Positions 9,981 through 23,000 are shown, numbered from the stretch's first letter. The stretch is 64,000 nucleotides of DNA from Siphonodentalium dalli (GCA_032622095.1 CP136063.1:122408723-122472722), one strand, 5' to 3'. Numbers and translations: made by a program. Notes: generated by a model from the sequence alone, not told the origin.

Positions 9981-11215
9981 ATGTTTACCCATACCATAGT
10001 ATGGTAAACATAGTGTCGTTGCCCGGATTGACCACTTGTCTGTCTGTCTGTCTGTCTGTCCGTAGACACTTTACGAGTAATGCGATAACTCAAACATTTT
10101 CTATCCGATCGAAACCAAATTTTGTATATGGGTTTCTCAGCCCAAAATACAGATCGAGTTCGAATTTGGCCCTTTTTTAACTTAGAATTCACGCATTCTG
10201 CCATAACTCAAACATTGGTTTGATCCGATTAATTTTAAAGGAGTTATGACCCTTTTTCGAAGAATAAAAAATTGGGGGAAAAAATCGATTTTTTTAAAAA
10301 TTTATTTTTAACTTTTATAATAATAATAAAAAAAATGTCATTGACATTGTCATTTGTTTTCATTTAGATATTGATGATTATGATAAAAGTTGATAAAAGA
10401 TTTCCAATCTGTCCCTTTAATTTTTTTAAATAATTTAAAAAAAAAAATTGTTTTTAACTTAAAAAATTTTGCAAAACTAACACCATTATAACTCTGCCAA
10501 GGGTACCCCGAATCACCACAGCAAATTTGATTAAATCGGTCCAAAATCTTGTGTTATGTACTGGAAAATCTGTTTGGAGCAACATTAAATCCAATTCACC
10601 AATTGCCTTTGGACTACTTAGCTATTGATAAGGCTATATTATTTTCTGATGTCTCTTATGCCAATGTGCAAATAATCTGACAAAGAAGGCTATGGCATCT
10701 AATTTAAAATAAAGATTCAACAATAAACATCACATGATATTAACAGTAGACTTGGACATCTGTGCTGCAGAGTTATATCTTCAGATGGTCTGATATCATT
10801 ATAATTGTTATTGGTTTAATAGAGAGGTCAGTGTTCTGACAGCTCTGCTATATAATTGATATTAATGGGTCAGTGGTGAGGTTGCTTATCTGTATACTAG
10901 GACACATTATTATTGTAAACTTAAATTGGACTCTCTTAACCCAAGTATTCCATGCCCAGGTCACACCTACACATTTAACACATGGGCTTGCTGGCTGTGG
11001 CGGTTTAGCATTACAGATCCTGTACCAGTGCATTCTCTTATATAAATGCCAGTGACCCATAAATTCCAATAATTTGTGTTATGTACATTTGTCTATAATA
11101 GTACATAACAGTATACTCTATAATTCAACACCAAAACTCTCATTTATCCGATCATATTAAATTTTTATCGCCAAGGGATGGGTTAACATCTGCCGATCGT
11201 GATCGGCCTCTCGTT
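9981..11215 (+). mobile_element. Helitron/HINE-like element, family H, short copy
   Basis: Starts with a hairpin (ATGTTTACCCATACCAT and its complement, 9981-10011), then a CTGT/CCGT microsatellite (10038-10063), then about two 150-bp core monomers containing CATAACTCAAACATT. A unique tail follows, ending in a second hairpin CCGATCGTGATCGG (about 11193-11206) and CTCTCGTT. The same start, core and tail occur at 22286-25320 with many more monomers, which defines both ends of the family. Confidence 0.7.
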
Positions 11216-11985
11216 TTATTTAAAACCAATAAAATGAACTTGGGTCGGGGGGTTTTGAAGACTGTCGGTCGGGTTACGGGAAACACGCATTCAATTTGTT
11301 TTGGCCTAACTAATATTGTAGTAATTGTTCCGGTACTCCGAACTTGGAATGTGGCTGATAATGTGATATGGCACGTATTCGCAGTATTATGAGATATCAT
11401 TTTCTCTATTTCTGATGTCTGAATTCATAACTGCAGTCTGCTTACTCAGACAATGATCATTTCGTTGACCATTTATTTCTCTTTTTGAAAAAGTTTGATC
11501 GACAACAACAAACCACGTAATACGGTCACAGGTCAATGCGTACATTCAAAGTGAAAAGTGAAGTGCTCGATAGTCCCCTGAGATATACCAAACTACGCCA
11601 ACCATAGAGTTAATATCGATGGTTCGCCAAGAGCAATTTTCTCACTTCAAAGTATATAAAAGGTTTTTTTTGGACATTCCACTGCATTTGATAGGTTTTC
11701 TATCACTTTTGGAAGAAGAAAAACAAACGACAACACGCGACCATTATCGGTTCAGTGAGTCAGAAATGCAATGAATTTACAGAATCGGAATTCGGAAACC
11801 GGAAGAGTCCGCGGCCTTTACTGTATATATATATTTTATGTAAACATTGTTTTAAACAAAGGTGCCTGTGGTCACTATAGTCCACATATACAGATTGCTG
11901 GTTTGATTTCCACAGAACTAAAATGCTTAAAGTTAAACAAGTAAAAACTAGATTGGTATCAGTGTCAAGTTCTCAGTTTGAGATT
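11216..11985. other. Gene-free stretch
   Basis: No supported exon. A GTGAGTC donor-like site follows GGTTCA near 11755, which could mark a non-coding leader exon, but there is no supporting evidence. Confidence 0.35.
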
Positions 11986-12389
11986 GCCGCAAGGAGCTGG
12001 CTCCTTTTGACGTATATGGCATGTAGAAATTCCCTGCCGTAGAACTCCAGTCGGATGACATCCTCTTCTACAAGGGGTGATCATGCAGCAATAGTTGGAT
12101 GAAATGAGTCAAGGATGAGCTGTGTGAAGACTGCAGGATCTGCTAGGAGTTGCAGTTCCACCCGGTGTGACTAAACACCAAGCCATACCAAGCTGTAGGA
12201 AATAAGAAGCAAAATTGAAGTTTATTCTATATTATTATGTATATGTGATGTTTAAATGACCAAATAAAACTATTTTAATGATATTTGATGAACGAAAGTC
12301 TAATTAAATCACCTAGAACACAGCGTGATGGACACAAAGCTGCGGCTTGGTGTTTGGACATTTTGCATTGTGGCTTGGTTCATATATAA

Positions 12390-13175
12390 CAAGTGCACCG
12401 CTGGGCGGAGGTAACGCCCCCGACTGTACAATCAGAGAAACTTTCTGGTTAAGCACTATAAAAATGCCACATGTTGTTCTATATTAGCTTCAAATTTGGT
12501 CTGGTGCCACAAAAATAGAAGGAAAACTGAATTTTCTAAAAAAAAAACCTGAATTTTTTAAGTCGAAAAAGGGTCATAACTCTCACAAAAATTATCCGAT
12601 TGAACCGAAATTTTACCTTGACCTGTATTGCGATATTGGTAATACACAAAAAAACGGGTTTTGCAAATACACAATCCAAAATCAAGTTATCATCTGGAAA
12701 CCAAAAAAGTAGCAGAAAACCTGAATTTTCTAAGTCCAAAAAGGGGCGTAACTCTGGAAAAAATGGGCGGACGAAACCACGGCTATGGGGAAATCTTGTC
12801 CCCCCGGCTGGTCTATTGGCATACCAAAGATCAACTGAATTGAATTAGCGAAACCAAAGTTATGAGTTGAAACGTTCGTATGCCACAGAAAACTGAATTT
12901 TCTAAGTCCAAAAAGGGGCGTAACTCTGGAAAAAATGGGCGGACGAAACCGCAGTTATGGGGAAATCTTGTCCCCCCGGCTGGTCTATTAGCATACCAAA
13001 GATCAACTGAATTGAGTTAGCGAAACCAAAGTTATGAGTTGAAACGTTCGTACGGACGGAAGGACGGACGGACGGAAGGACGGACGGAAGGACGGACGGA
13101 AGGACGGACGGAAGGACGGACGGACGGAGGGCTCCACTATATACCCCCAAATCTCCATCGGAGATCGGGGGCATA
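12390..13175 (-). mobile_element. Helitron/HINE-like element, family J, copy 1
   Basis: One end reads CAAGTGCACCGCTGGGCG; the other is the hairpin region ATCTCCATCGGAGAT next to GGGGGCATAAT. A second copy lies inverted at 25521-26094. The core holds two or more monomers with CTAAGTCCAAAAAGGGGCG and TAACTCTGGAAAAAATGG. It interrupts the LINE tail array between TTCATATATAA and TAAAGCTCCC with no evident target duplication, as expected for Helentron-type insertion into T-rich sites. Confidence 0.75.
13052..13128. repeat. ACGG-type microsatellite of family J
   Basis: Alternating ACGG and AAGG tetramers over about 75 bases between the core and the terminal hairpin. Translation gives artefactual PSVLPSVL or RPSFRPSF strings on the - strand. 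The equivalent tract in the copy at 25568-25608 is much shorter, so it is length-variable. Confidence 0.9.
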
Positions 13176-13969
13176 ATAAAGCTCCCACCAGCTTATATCT
13201 ATATTATTATGTATATGTAATGTTTATATTACCAAATAAAAGTATTTTAATGATATTTGTGGACGAAAGTCTAATTAAACCGCCTGGAACACAGTGCGAC
13301 GGACACCAAGCTGCGGCTTGGTGTTTGGACAATTTGCGTTGTGGCTTGGTTCAAATAATATAAAACTCCCATTAGCTTTTATCTATATTATTATGTATAT
13401 GCGCTGTTTATATGACCAAATAATAATATTTTAATGATATTGGTGTTTTGACAATTTTAGTTGTGGCTTGGTTCAAATAATATAAAACTCCCATCAGCTT
13501 TTATCTATATTATTATGTATATGTGCTGTATATATCTCCAAATAATACTATTTTAATGATATTTGATGGACGAAAGTCTAATTAAACCACCCAGAATACA
13601 GTGCAATGGACAATTTACATTGTGTCTTGGTTCATTCAGAAATCATCCATTCACAAGTATTAATTAGTAAGCGTTAAGCTGATTAGAGTTTTCACTCTTA
13701 AATCTTAATTACTAAGTGGTAAGCTGATTAGAGGTTTCTTCTTACTGTTATTGCAGCAATTTTAAGTGCGAATTGTTGTTGATGGCTGTCTCTCACCTAT
13801 TGTAGTTCGGTGTTTTGACAGTTAGTTGCAATCAGTGTTTCATGGCCTCTATATTATAGAAACAACATGCTTTTGTAAATACTAATTTCACATGTATACT
13901 ATTTTGATATTTTATCTCAAATACTGTATGAATATGTACGGTTTTTATTGAGATTAAACAAATTCAATG

Positions 13970-14409
13970 GTCAAGAAAGTGAGTTGATGGTGACTTTGCT
14001 ACCAAAACTCAAACAAAAGGTTTTCATACCATGACAAAAATGTAAAGACATAATACCACCACTTTGGACGAACAACAATTGCGAAAGTATGAACAATGTA
14101 ATCAAATTTGAGAATAACTGGAAAGTGTTAAAGTTGCCAGATCTAACAGACAGACTGAATGGCATAGCAAATGACCAAATGCAAGATGTAAGAAGTGCCC
14201 TCTATGGTGCAGTTAACTACCGACTGACTAACAATAATAGTAGACGATTGAGGAGACTTTTGACATTCGTCGTTGACAAGGCAACGACGCAAACATTGAC
14301 CGATGGCCAATTGCAAAAACAGCATGCGGCCATAGCCAAGAAGCAAGGCCAAAAAAAGAGGGTAAAATCCTCTAAAACGAACTCAAACAAACGCCAGAAA
14401 GTGGCTTAG
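13970..14409 (+). pseudogene. MULE-like transposase C-terminal fragment
   Basis: From 14041 an open frame reads IPPLWTNNNCESMNNVIKF, then KLPDLTDRL, DQMQDVRSALYG, AVNYRL, a basic region RRLRRLLTFVVD, and a lysine/arginine-rich end NKRQKVA before the stop at 14409. The TNN-x-x-E-x-x-N pattern with a following DVR..G..NY block is typical of the C-terminal part of MULE-like transposases in invertebrates (assigned from memory of the family). A stop at 14032 cuts it from related upstream sequence. The basic end could be a nuclear localisation signal. Confidence 0.5.
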
Positions 14410-14814
14410 CAGTTCAACAATTTCAATTTTTCTTAATTTCAATCATCAATTTTTTTCTCAAATTTCAATCATCAATTTTTCTTAAATTTCAACAATTTCA
14501 ATCATCAATTTCTCTACAATTTCAATCAAATTCAATATCTGCCTGCTTAATTTAATATTAGAATATTCTCTATTCCAATCATAAATATTTCTCAATTTTA
14601 ACAATTGACTCAAGTGGCAAAGTAAAGTAACCACTATAAACTATACATATACCGTATATAAACACATACATAAAAATAAAAGTCGCAAAGCCCAACGACA
14701 CACACTCCCCTTGAATGTGGGTAACTGTGCCGAGTCCAACTGATCGGACTCGAGTGGTAAAAAAAAGTGCAAAATAGCACAACCACTATAAACTATACAT
14801 GTGTAAACAGATAT
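14410..14814. repeat. AT-rich stretch with TTTCAATCATCAATTT repeats
   Basis: Several imperfect direct repeats of AATTTCAATCATCAATTT at about 14420-14530 follow the transposase fragment. No exon is seen. Confidence 0.5.
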
Positions 14815-15400
14815 AAGCTGATGGGAGCTTTATATGAACCAAGCCACAACGCAAAATGTCCAAACACCAAGCCGCAGCTTTGTGTCCGTCGCGCTGTGTT
14901 CTAGGCAATTTAATTAGACTTTCGTCCATCAAATATCATTAAAATAGTTTTATTTGGTGATATAAACATTACATATAACATGTACATAATAATATAGATA
15001 TAAGCTGGTGGGAGCTTTATTATATATGAACTAAGCCACAACGCAAAATGTCCAAACACCAAGCCGCAGCTTGGTGTCCGTCGCTGTGTTCTAGGGGATT
15101 TAATTAGACTTTCGTCCATCAAATATCATTAAAATAGTTATATATATGGTCATATAAACATCATATATACATAATAATATAGATATAAGCTGATGGGAGC
15201 TTTATTTTATATGAACCAAGCCACAACGCAAATTGTCCAAACACCAAGCCGGAGCTTTGTGTCAATCGCGCTGTGTTCAAGGCGATTTAATTAGACTTTC
15301 GTCCATCAAATATCATTAAAATAGTTTTATTTGGTCATATAACATCACATATACATAATAATATAGAATAAACTTCAATTTTGCTTCTTATTTCCTACTG
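14815..15400 (-). repeat. LINE tail-repeat array, - orientation
   Basis: About three units of 185 bp, each with CTATATTATTATGTATATG, a degenerate AATAAAACTATTTTAATG block, GACGAAAGTCTAATTAAA and GGTGTTTGGACA. It lies directly downstream of the ORF2 end at 15388 on the same strand, so the tandem units form the 3' UTR of that LINE. Confidence 0.75.
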
Positions 15401-16316
15401 CTTGGTATGGCTTTGTGTTTAGTCACACCCTTTCCACCTGGATACTGTATAAGTCTAAATGTTTTCTTCATCCTCTTTCTCTGGAATTCTAGGGCTGCAC
15501 ATTCTGCAATGAAGTGTTGTCGATCTACTTCAGATGATTCACGTATAGTTTGCAGGTATTGTCTACTCTCTGCTGGTTGAAGGCTGCATGGTTAGCCTGT
15601 AAGGTGAGCAGTCTGGCCTTAATGTCGGCTCTGGCAGCATCATGCTGGTTTGCTCTGACATAATGGTAAACCTGCTGTAGATTGTTGACCTTTACAGCTT
15701 CAAAATTCAGAAAGTACAGGGTTGATTTATTTTTTATTACTTCTTACCACTTCTCAATTGCTGAATTAATAGCCACTTTCAAGATGATTTTCCAAGTTTT
15801 ATTGGTTAGAGTTTTGTTGATCAGATTATAGGCATTAGGAAGGTTGTAAGTTGCCAGCAAACGACGGATGTAAGAAAACCAGCTCCCGTGAATGTCTTTT
15901 ACTGATAGCTGATGCATGGCGATCTTGTACTTGTCAGAACTCTCAGAAGAGATAACTCGGTGGAACATGTTGAGCATATTCCTGTGTAGTATGGTTTCAA
16001 CAGGAGCAACTCTTGAGTAGTGTTGTTACAGCTACAGTGGCAGTTGTGGGTAGATGCTGTATATATGTCGAAGCATTGCTGTTTGATGAGCTTCTATTTT
16101 CTGCATTTCAGACTTGTAAAGATGTAGTATTTCGAGTCCAAATATCAGTCGTGGTATTACATATGCATTCCATAATTTAGTTTTAATATGTTGTGAAACA
16201 CCAGTTTTGCCATGCAGCCCTGCACTCCCCAGTGAATAAGTAGTTCTTCTATATAAGCTTCGTAGTTCTCGTTTATGTCCAGTGATTTCCTGGGTCAATG
16301 TGTTCATAAACCTATG
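15388..16316 (-). pseudogene. Non-LTR retrotransposon ORF2 C-terminal part, decayed
   Basis: Reads from 16307 as RTTYSLGSAGLHGKTGVS, LWNAYVIPRLIFGLEIL and HQTAMLRHIYSIYPQLPL. After a frameshift it continues from about 15977 as SWFSYIRRLLATYNLP and LTNKTWKIILKVAI, then LQANHAAFNQQ and, in another frame, DRQHFIAECAALEFQRKR to a TAA at 15388. This order is the segment C-terminal to the reverse transcriptase in LINE ORF2 proteins common in molluscs. The endonuclease and RT core are missing, and frameshifts make it non-functional. Confidence 0.75.
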
Positions 16317-16922
16317 AACACATTGACTCAGGGGGTGTGTCTATCATAACACTATGGGGAAATCGGAAGTGATATGTAAATATTACTACATGAATAGCTC
16401 ACCAGTGATAGTGATGGTGAAGTGCACTACATGTATAATGCAGCCGCTGTAACTATTGAATGAATGGGAATCCATAAAATGAATTTTCTGGCTGTCTTCT
16501 AGTGTAAACAATATTTATTTGAACAAAAGAACAGAACATCACATTGACAATTATACATATTGAGAAAAAAACATAGTTCAAATGAGGATTAGATAACAAG
16601 CCATGAGCCTATGGCTTTTATAAAAATCTTTTCCTCCTCCTGGCTGCCTTCTGCTTGTGAACATTATCAAAACCTGATTGGTCAGACTGTATGAACTTTG
16701 ATTTTGCAATGTTATAACAACTGTTATATTTGTGAGAAGTTTGTGCCCAATACTGGTACTTCGATATCCTTTGGTCAAATTTAGCTTTTAATGAATTTCT
16801 CTGAGACAAACAACATTATTGATTATTAATATTTGCTGAGAGGAAGATGGATAGAGAATTACAGATATGTTCCGATCACCAGGTAACATTAATTTATTCA
16901 AGTATTTTTGCTCAAATTGAAG
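16317..16922. other. Non-coding sequence before FAM32A exon
   Basis: No exon could be supported. The N-terminal FAM32A exon (expected to encode a short KGxLKLKG-type motif) was searched for here and further upstream without success. Confidence 0.4.
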
Positions 16923-17085
16923 GAAAAAGAAAAAGAAAGATAAAGATAAAGAAAAAGATGCAAAGAAAATGTTAGACAGCATTGGTTCCAGTACTTCAAG
17001 TGAAGACAACAAACCATCAGCATCATATTCTGTAGACTCCAAGACCAAAGCTCAGCTTGCATATGAGAAGGCAAGGGAGAAAAGA
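16923..17085 (+). CDS. FAM32A: FAM32A exon with lysine-rich region
   Basis: Acceptor AG at 16921-16922 (weak pyrimidine tract); the frame upstream is closed by a TGA spanning the site, so the exon must start here. The first base completes a split codon (phase 2). It encodes about 54 residues from KKKKKDKDKEKD to QLAYEKAREKR. The donor GTAAGT at 17086 is a perfect match. Confidence 0.9.
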
Positions 17086-20000
17086 GTAAGTCATGATAAC
17101 TATATGTATTATAAATTTGTTATTTGGAATAACTGAAGATGTGGTATGCGCTCGCTCTCTCTTCTCAGTCAAATGCTTAAGGCGGGATAAGGCTCTGGGT
17201 TAGGGATATACCTCTCGATGAGAGTGGGTTAGGACTGGAGGCTCATTCTCGACGAAAACTGCCGGTTGAGACTAAAATTATATGTCAAGATGTAGGTCTA
17301 GGTTTGGAGTATCGGACACCAGTGGCATTTTCTGGGAAAATGTGAGCTAAGTGGCAGAAATTTGCCCTCGAAAGAAATCTTTGGCATTCGTACGCAAACA
17401 ATGCAAAACCCCATTTTATCCAAAAACATAACAGCGACCATGTGGCCACGTGTCCCTACTACAATTCCATTTGAAAATATTTAACGTTTCCCACATGGAC
17501 TACCCACAGAAACAAATTCACCAAACACGTGGTTTCAGAATCCATTATATCCATTATGCCTGCACAAGGTCACAAAGGTCAATCTCATATCACTACATAT
17601 ATGGAAGCCCATAGTTGTCACTTAACATTTGTCTCTTCAGTGCACGGCAATTGTGTCGTGATTTATATCCTTTTCAAATATTGTGTTCGTTGTTTGGTTC
17701 CGTGGCAGTGAACGTATTATTACAGACTTGCTAAAGATGCACCCAGGGTTCCAAACCTCCAGTTACAACAACAGCATACATTAACCACTTTCTCATTGTG
17801 TCACTGCAGTAGATGGGAACGAGTCATTTTAGGATCATTCGGCCAAAAAACATGGCCGCTGGTGGCCATCTTGGATTTTGCTCTTTGCATCACTAAATCC
17901 TTTGACACATCCTACAGACCACATCTCTGATCTGATCATCACCAAACTGCATATGGATCATCGGGGCGACCTCTAGATGGGAAACAAGTGATTTTGGGGT
18001 AATTTGGCCAAAAAACATGGCTGCCGTCAGCCATCTTGGATTTTACTCTTTGCATCACTAAATACTTTCGCACGGGCTACAGGTCGTATCTTTGGTCGGA
18101 TCTCTATGAAATTTGTCATGAATGTTGACATTATCATGTAGATGGGGACGAGTCATTTTGGGGTCATTCGGCCAAAAAACATGGCCGCTGGTGGCCATCT
18201 TGGATTTCAAATTTGAATCCATTGGCACGGGCTACAGGCCGTACTGTTTGTCTGATCATAATAAAATTTGTCATGAATGTTGACATTTACATGCAGATGG
18301 GAACGAGTCATTTTAGGATCATTCGGCCAAAAAACATGGCCGCTGGTGGCCATCTTGGATTTTACTCTTTGCATCACTAAATCCTTTGACACATCCTACA
18401 GACGAGTCATTTTGGGGTAATTTGGCCATAAAACATGGCCGCCATCAGCCATCTTGGATTTTACTCTTTGCATCACTAAATACTTTCGCGCGGGCTACAG
18501 GTCATATCTTTGGTCGGATCTTTATGAAATTTGTCATGAATGTTGACATTGACATGTAGATTGGAACGAGTCATTTTGGGGTCATTCGACCAAAAACATG
18601 GCCATCTTGGATTTCATATTTGCGCTTAAGCACAAATGATTTGCACTTAAGCGCAAATAAAAATTAATATTAATTGATTCCCCCCTGAATTAATTTTAAA
18701 TGGCACAGGCCTAAAAACATCACTCAAGTCTATATAGGCATAGGCCCACCATATGAGGGAAGCAATCCCCCAGTAACCCCTAGATCCCTTTTATGACATG
18801 GAAATGGTATAGATCTGTGCAGGATATGTCTCATTTATAAAATATACTTGATCTCTGTGATGGAGACACAAATTCTTGGGGACAGGGATGCTCTCCCCCA
18901 CTTGCTGCTTCGTGGCTCGGCTGATGCTATGCAAAACATCCCCCCTTTTCAAATTTTCTGGATCCGCCACTGGCCGTTGACCTCATGCGACTTAAAGGGG
19001 CAAATATGAGCAATAAAGAGCATTATTAGCTCAACTTTACTTTGTAAAGTTTGAGCTACATGTATTGCCATGGCTTGGTATCCGTCGTGCGTGTGTATGT
19101 GTGTGCGTGATTCGTCAACAATTTCCTTTAGCACGGGCTACAGTTCGTACCTTTGGTTCGATTATTATTAAATTTGTCATGGATGTTGACATGTAGATGG
19201 GAACGAGTCATTTTGGGGTCATTCGGAAAAAAAACATGGCCGCCAGTGGCCATCATGGATTTCAAAATTCAATCCATTAGCACGGGCTACAGGCCGTACT
19301 GTTTGTCTTATTGTCATTAAATTTGTCATGGATGTTAATATTGACATGTAGATGGGAAAGAGTAATTTTGGGGTCATTCGGCCAAAAAACATGGCCGCCA
19401 GCAGCCATCTTAGATTTTACTCTTTGCATGACTAAATTCTTTGACACGGGCTACAGGTTGTACATTTGGTCTGATCATCATAAAATTTGTCATGGATGTT
19501 GAAATTGGAATGTAGATGGGAACGAGTCATTTTGGGGTCATTCGGCCAAAAAACATGGCCGCCAGCAGCCATCTTGGATTTTACTCTTTGTATGACTAAA
19601 TCCTTTAGCACGGACTACAGGTCGTACCTGATCATCATGAAATTGTTCATGGTTGTTGAAATTGGACAAATTTTATGATGATCACACTAAAGGTACAACC
19701 TGTAGCCCGTGCTAAAGAATTTAGTCATACAAAGAGTAAAATCCAAGATGGCCACCAGTGGCCATGTTTTTTGGCCGAATGTTCCTAAAATGACTCGTTC
19801 CATCTACATGTAAATGTCAACATTCATGACAAATTTTATGATGATCAGACAAACAGTACGGCCTCTAGCCCGTGCCAATGGATTTAATTTTGAAATCCAA
19901 GATGGCCAACAGCGGCCATGTTTTTTGGCCGAATGACTCCAAAATGACTCGTTACCATCTACATGTCAATGTCAACATTCATGACAAATATCATAAAGAT

Positions 20001-23000
20001 CAGACCAAAGATACGACCTGTAGCCCGCGCCAAAGGAAATTGTTGACGGACGCACGCACACCCTGACGATGGACGCCAACCCATGGCAATAGCTCAAACT
20101 TACAAAGTAAGTTGAGCTAAAAATGGATGAACTATTAAAAGAACCATAACTCAGAACTAAGGGCCATAACTCAGGTGGTAAAAACAAGATGGCTGCCAGT
20201 GGTCATGTTTTTCATCGAAATTCTGATTCGATAGATCCCATCTGCAGGTGATCCGAAACAAGCCTGTAAAGTTTCAAAACAATTCTCCAATAAATGTGGG
20301 GTACAGGGTGTGCTGATGGATTCATATTTGAAATCCAAGATGGCTGCTGCTGGTGGTCATGTTTTTTTTTACGAATTTCGGGAAAAAAGGGAGGCTCCCA
20401 TCTAGAGGTCACCACGAAGATTCATATGAAGTTTGATGACGAATGGATGAGAAATGTGACCTTTAAGGTGTGCTAAAGAATTTAGACAAAGAGCAAAATC
20501 CAAGATGGCTGCTGGCAGCCATGTTTTTTAACAGAATTTGGAAAAAATTGTAAGCACCCATCTAGAGGTCACCCTGAGGTTTGGTGGTGATCGGATGAGG
20601 GATATGCACTGTAGCGTGTGCTAAAGGATTTAGTGATGCAAAGAGTCAAATCTAAGATGGCTGCCAGTGGCCATGTTTTTAATTGAATATCATTCAAATT
20701 TGACATCTCCCATGAAGAGGTGATCCTAAACAAGCCTGTACAATTTCAAAACATTTCTCCAATAAATGTGGTCTGTAGGGTGTGCCAAATGATTTAGTGA
20801 TGCAAAGAGTAAAATCCAGGATGGCTGCTGATGGCCATGTTTTTCATTGAAAATCGTTCAAATTGTGGCAGCTCCCATTCAGATGTGATCCTAGACTCAT
20901 ATACTGAATATCGTTGAAATCGGTCAAAGTTTGTACGAGTTAGCAAACGATCAAAATTGCTAAAGTAGATTGGACAAACCTGGTTTTCGAACTTGAGCTA
21001 GATATTGTTGCAACAGACCCATATATACCAAATATCAATAAAATCGGTTGACGTTTGTTTCAGTTGTCACGATAACGGTCGCAAACGATCAAAATAGCTA
21101 AAAATAGACTAAGTTAAACTAAGACCAATAACTCTCTTACACCAAATATCAATTAAATAGATCGATGTTTGAGTTATCGGGTTAACGGTCTCACGCCTGC
21201 CCACCCATCTACCGACCTCGCCAAAGCATAAGTTGAGTTTTTGAAAAAATCTCGACTAATAAAAATAGTCTCCTTGTGACAGAAGCTGATATTGCCTGAT
21301 GTACATGTATCTGACTCAAAGTTATTATTTAAATTTTTATATTTACCCCTGATCTTCGGGCCTGAAGCTACATCATGATATATAAAAAAGCTTGTGGAAG
21401 AAAGACAACATCTTGAAAGATGATCATTGGAGAGTCTCATCCATGAACTTTCTCAATTGATTCAGAGGTATATTAATGTTATAATAATAAGAAGAAGAGA
21501 CCAGTTACTAGTAGCTTCTGTCACTGGGAAAATTATTTTTGCCCTACTGCCACAATTTGAGACATGAAACGTTACTTATTAAATCTGAGATGTGAAAATT
21601 GGCAATAGTAGCCCAGGAAGATGCCATAAATATATTTTGTTTATAATTACAGAAAGCTGAGTTGATAGTAGAGAAAGCAAGTAAAACACATAAGGAGAGA
21701 ATTACAGTGAGTACCCACCTAGTAGGGTTCATATTTTCATCAATTCAACAGTTATTTCATTTGACAAAACTCAGCAGATTTACTTCAAGTTGATTCGCAA
21801 TTGAATTCCAAAGAATGCTAATTTGAGGCAGATTTTTACATGATTTTAAGAGTTACAACTTATTACGTGCACTCGCGCAACAGTATGGCGATCAGACAGA
21901 TTCGTAGGTTGGTGTCACCCTACTCCATTTCACTCCATGACGTCACCAAACACGACGTAAAACCTCGTGGCGTTCTGACATTTTTACTGTGCCGCGTTTT
22001 TGCTATGTTTATTTTATGTGTTGTTTTCGATTATTTGTTTGTTGCCGATATCGCCATTTTGTTGGGATTCCCTGTTTCTATATTTAAAACTGGCATGCTG
22101 GTAGTGAGCCTCGATTTCGATTTTTTCTCCCAGGTCAAAATACGTCAGAGTTATAACAAAAATAGATCGACTTACATTTTCTCCATCAGAACTCTACATC
22201 AAAGAGTCTATAGACTCCTTCGGGAATTACATAGACTCCTTCATTTGGGTATTTTTACTTATAATTGGGAAGTTTTATCATTTTTATGTTTACCCATACC
22301 ATGTATGGTAAACATAGTGTCGTTGTCCGGATTGACCACTCGTCGTGCGTCCGTCCGTCTGTACGTCCGTGTTTACTAATGACTACTTATGTCGCTAAGA
22401 TTGTGTAAAATGGATATTTATGTGCATAACTTCCGTTGCGTGGCTAGCCACGTAACAGCTTTCAGATGGACGTTCTAAAATGATCTATTTGGCCTAATCA
22501 GCTTATTTAATTTTGTAGTCACTCAAAATTTGGAGAAAAAAAGTCCATCGATTTAGACATCCATGACCCGTCAATAGGAGATGTCGGACACTGACAAGAC
22601 ATTTATGTGGCTAGCCACCCAATCACGGACCTGTCAGTTTCTCCTATTCCACTGTCCCAGTTGCTGTGAGCAAGTTTTTGAGTTTTAATCAGCTTCTTCT
22701 GCTATAATTCCAACATGTTATGAATCCATAATCTGGAGTTTTATCACTATCTACTACTTGATAGCCACTTAAAATTTTATGGCTACTTGAGAAGCCACAT
22801 AAAAACTAAAGCCACATTACCATTTCTAGCCACATAGTCGAAGCCACATATCTACCCATTTGTTGGTACGTCCGTCTGTCCGTCCGTAGACACTTTACGT
22901 GTAATGCGATAACTCAAACATTTTTTACCTGATCAAAACCAAATTTTGTATATGGGGTTTTCAGCCCAAAATACAGATCGAGTTCGAATATGGGTTTGAT

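Larger units (their letters stand above)
11990..13650 (+). repeat. LINE 3' end and tail-repeat array, + orientation
   Basis: 11990-12215 resembles the end of the LINE at 15388-16316 in the opposite orientation (shared GGTGTGACTAAACAC and GGAAATAAGAAGCAAAAT). It is followed by units of about 185 bp carrying CTATATTATTATGTATATG, GACGAAAGTCTAATTAAA and GGTGTTTGGACA. Units lie at about 12215-12389, then 13176-13650 after an inserted family-J element. The opposite-orientation array is at 14815-15400. Confidence 0.65.

Noticed and set aside
11920-11985. ATGCTTAAAGTTAAACAAG as a FAM32A-like KLKG start
   Set aside because: It reads MLKVKQVKTRL without the tyrosine/glycine context expected, and no suitable donor in the right phase was found.
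12902-13188. Proline/serine-rich frames (PSVLPSVL, RPSFRPSF)
   Set aside because: Microsatellite translation in three frames; the tract is length-variable between the two family J copies.
16843-16903. A possible FAM32A first exon (ATGGATAGAGAATTACAG ... CCAG followed by GTAACA)
   Set aside because: The peptide MDRELQICSDHQ has no likeness to the family's N-terminus and the donor phase does not match the next exon.
21840-22379. A 179-residue open frame in the FAM32A intron
   Set aside because: Runs from unique intron sequence into the family H hairpin and microsatellite; hydrophobic runs without a domain, no splice signals. Another frame gives a weak transposon-like FSPSELYIKESIDSFG, but not enough to call.
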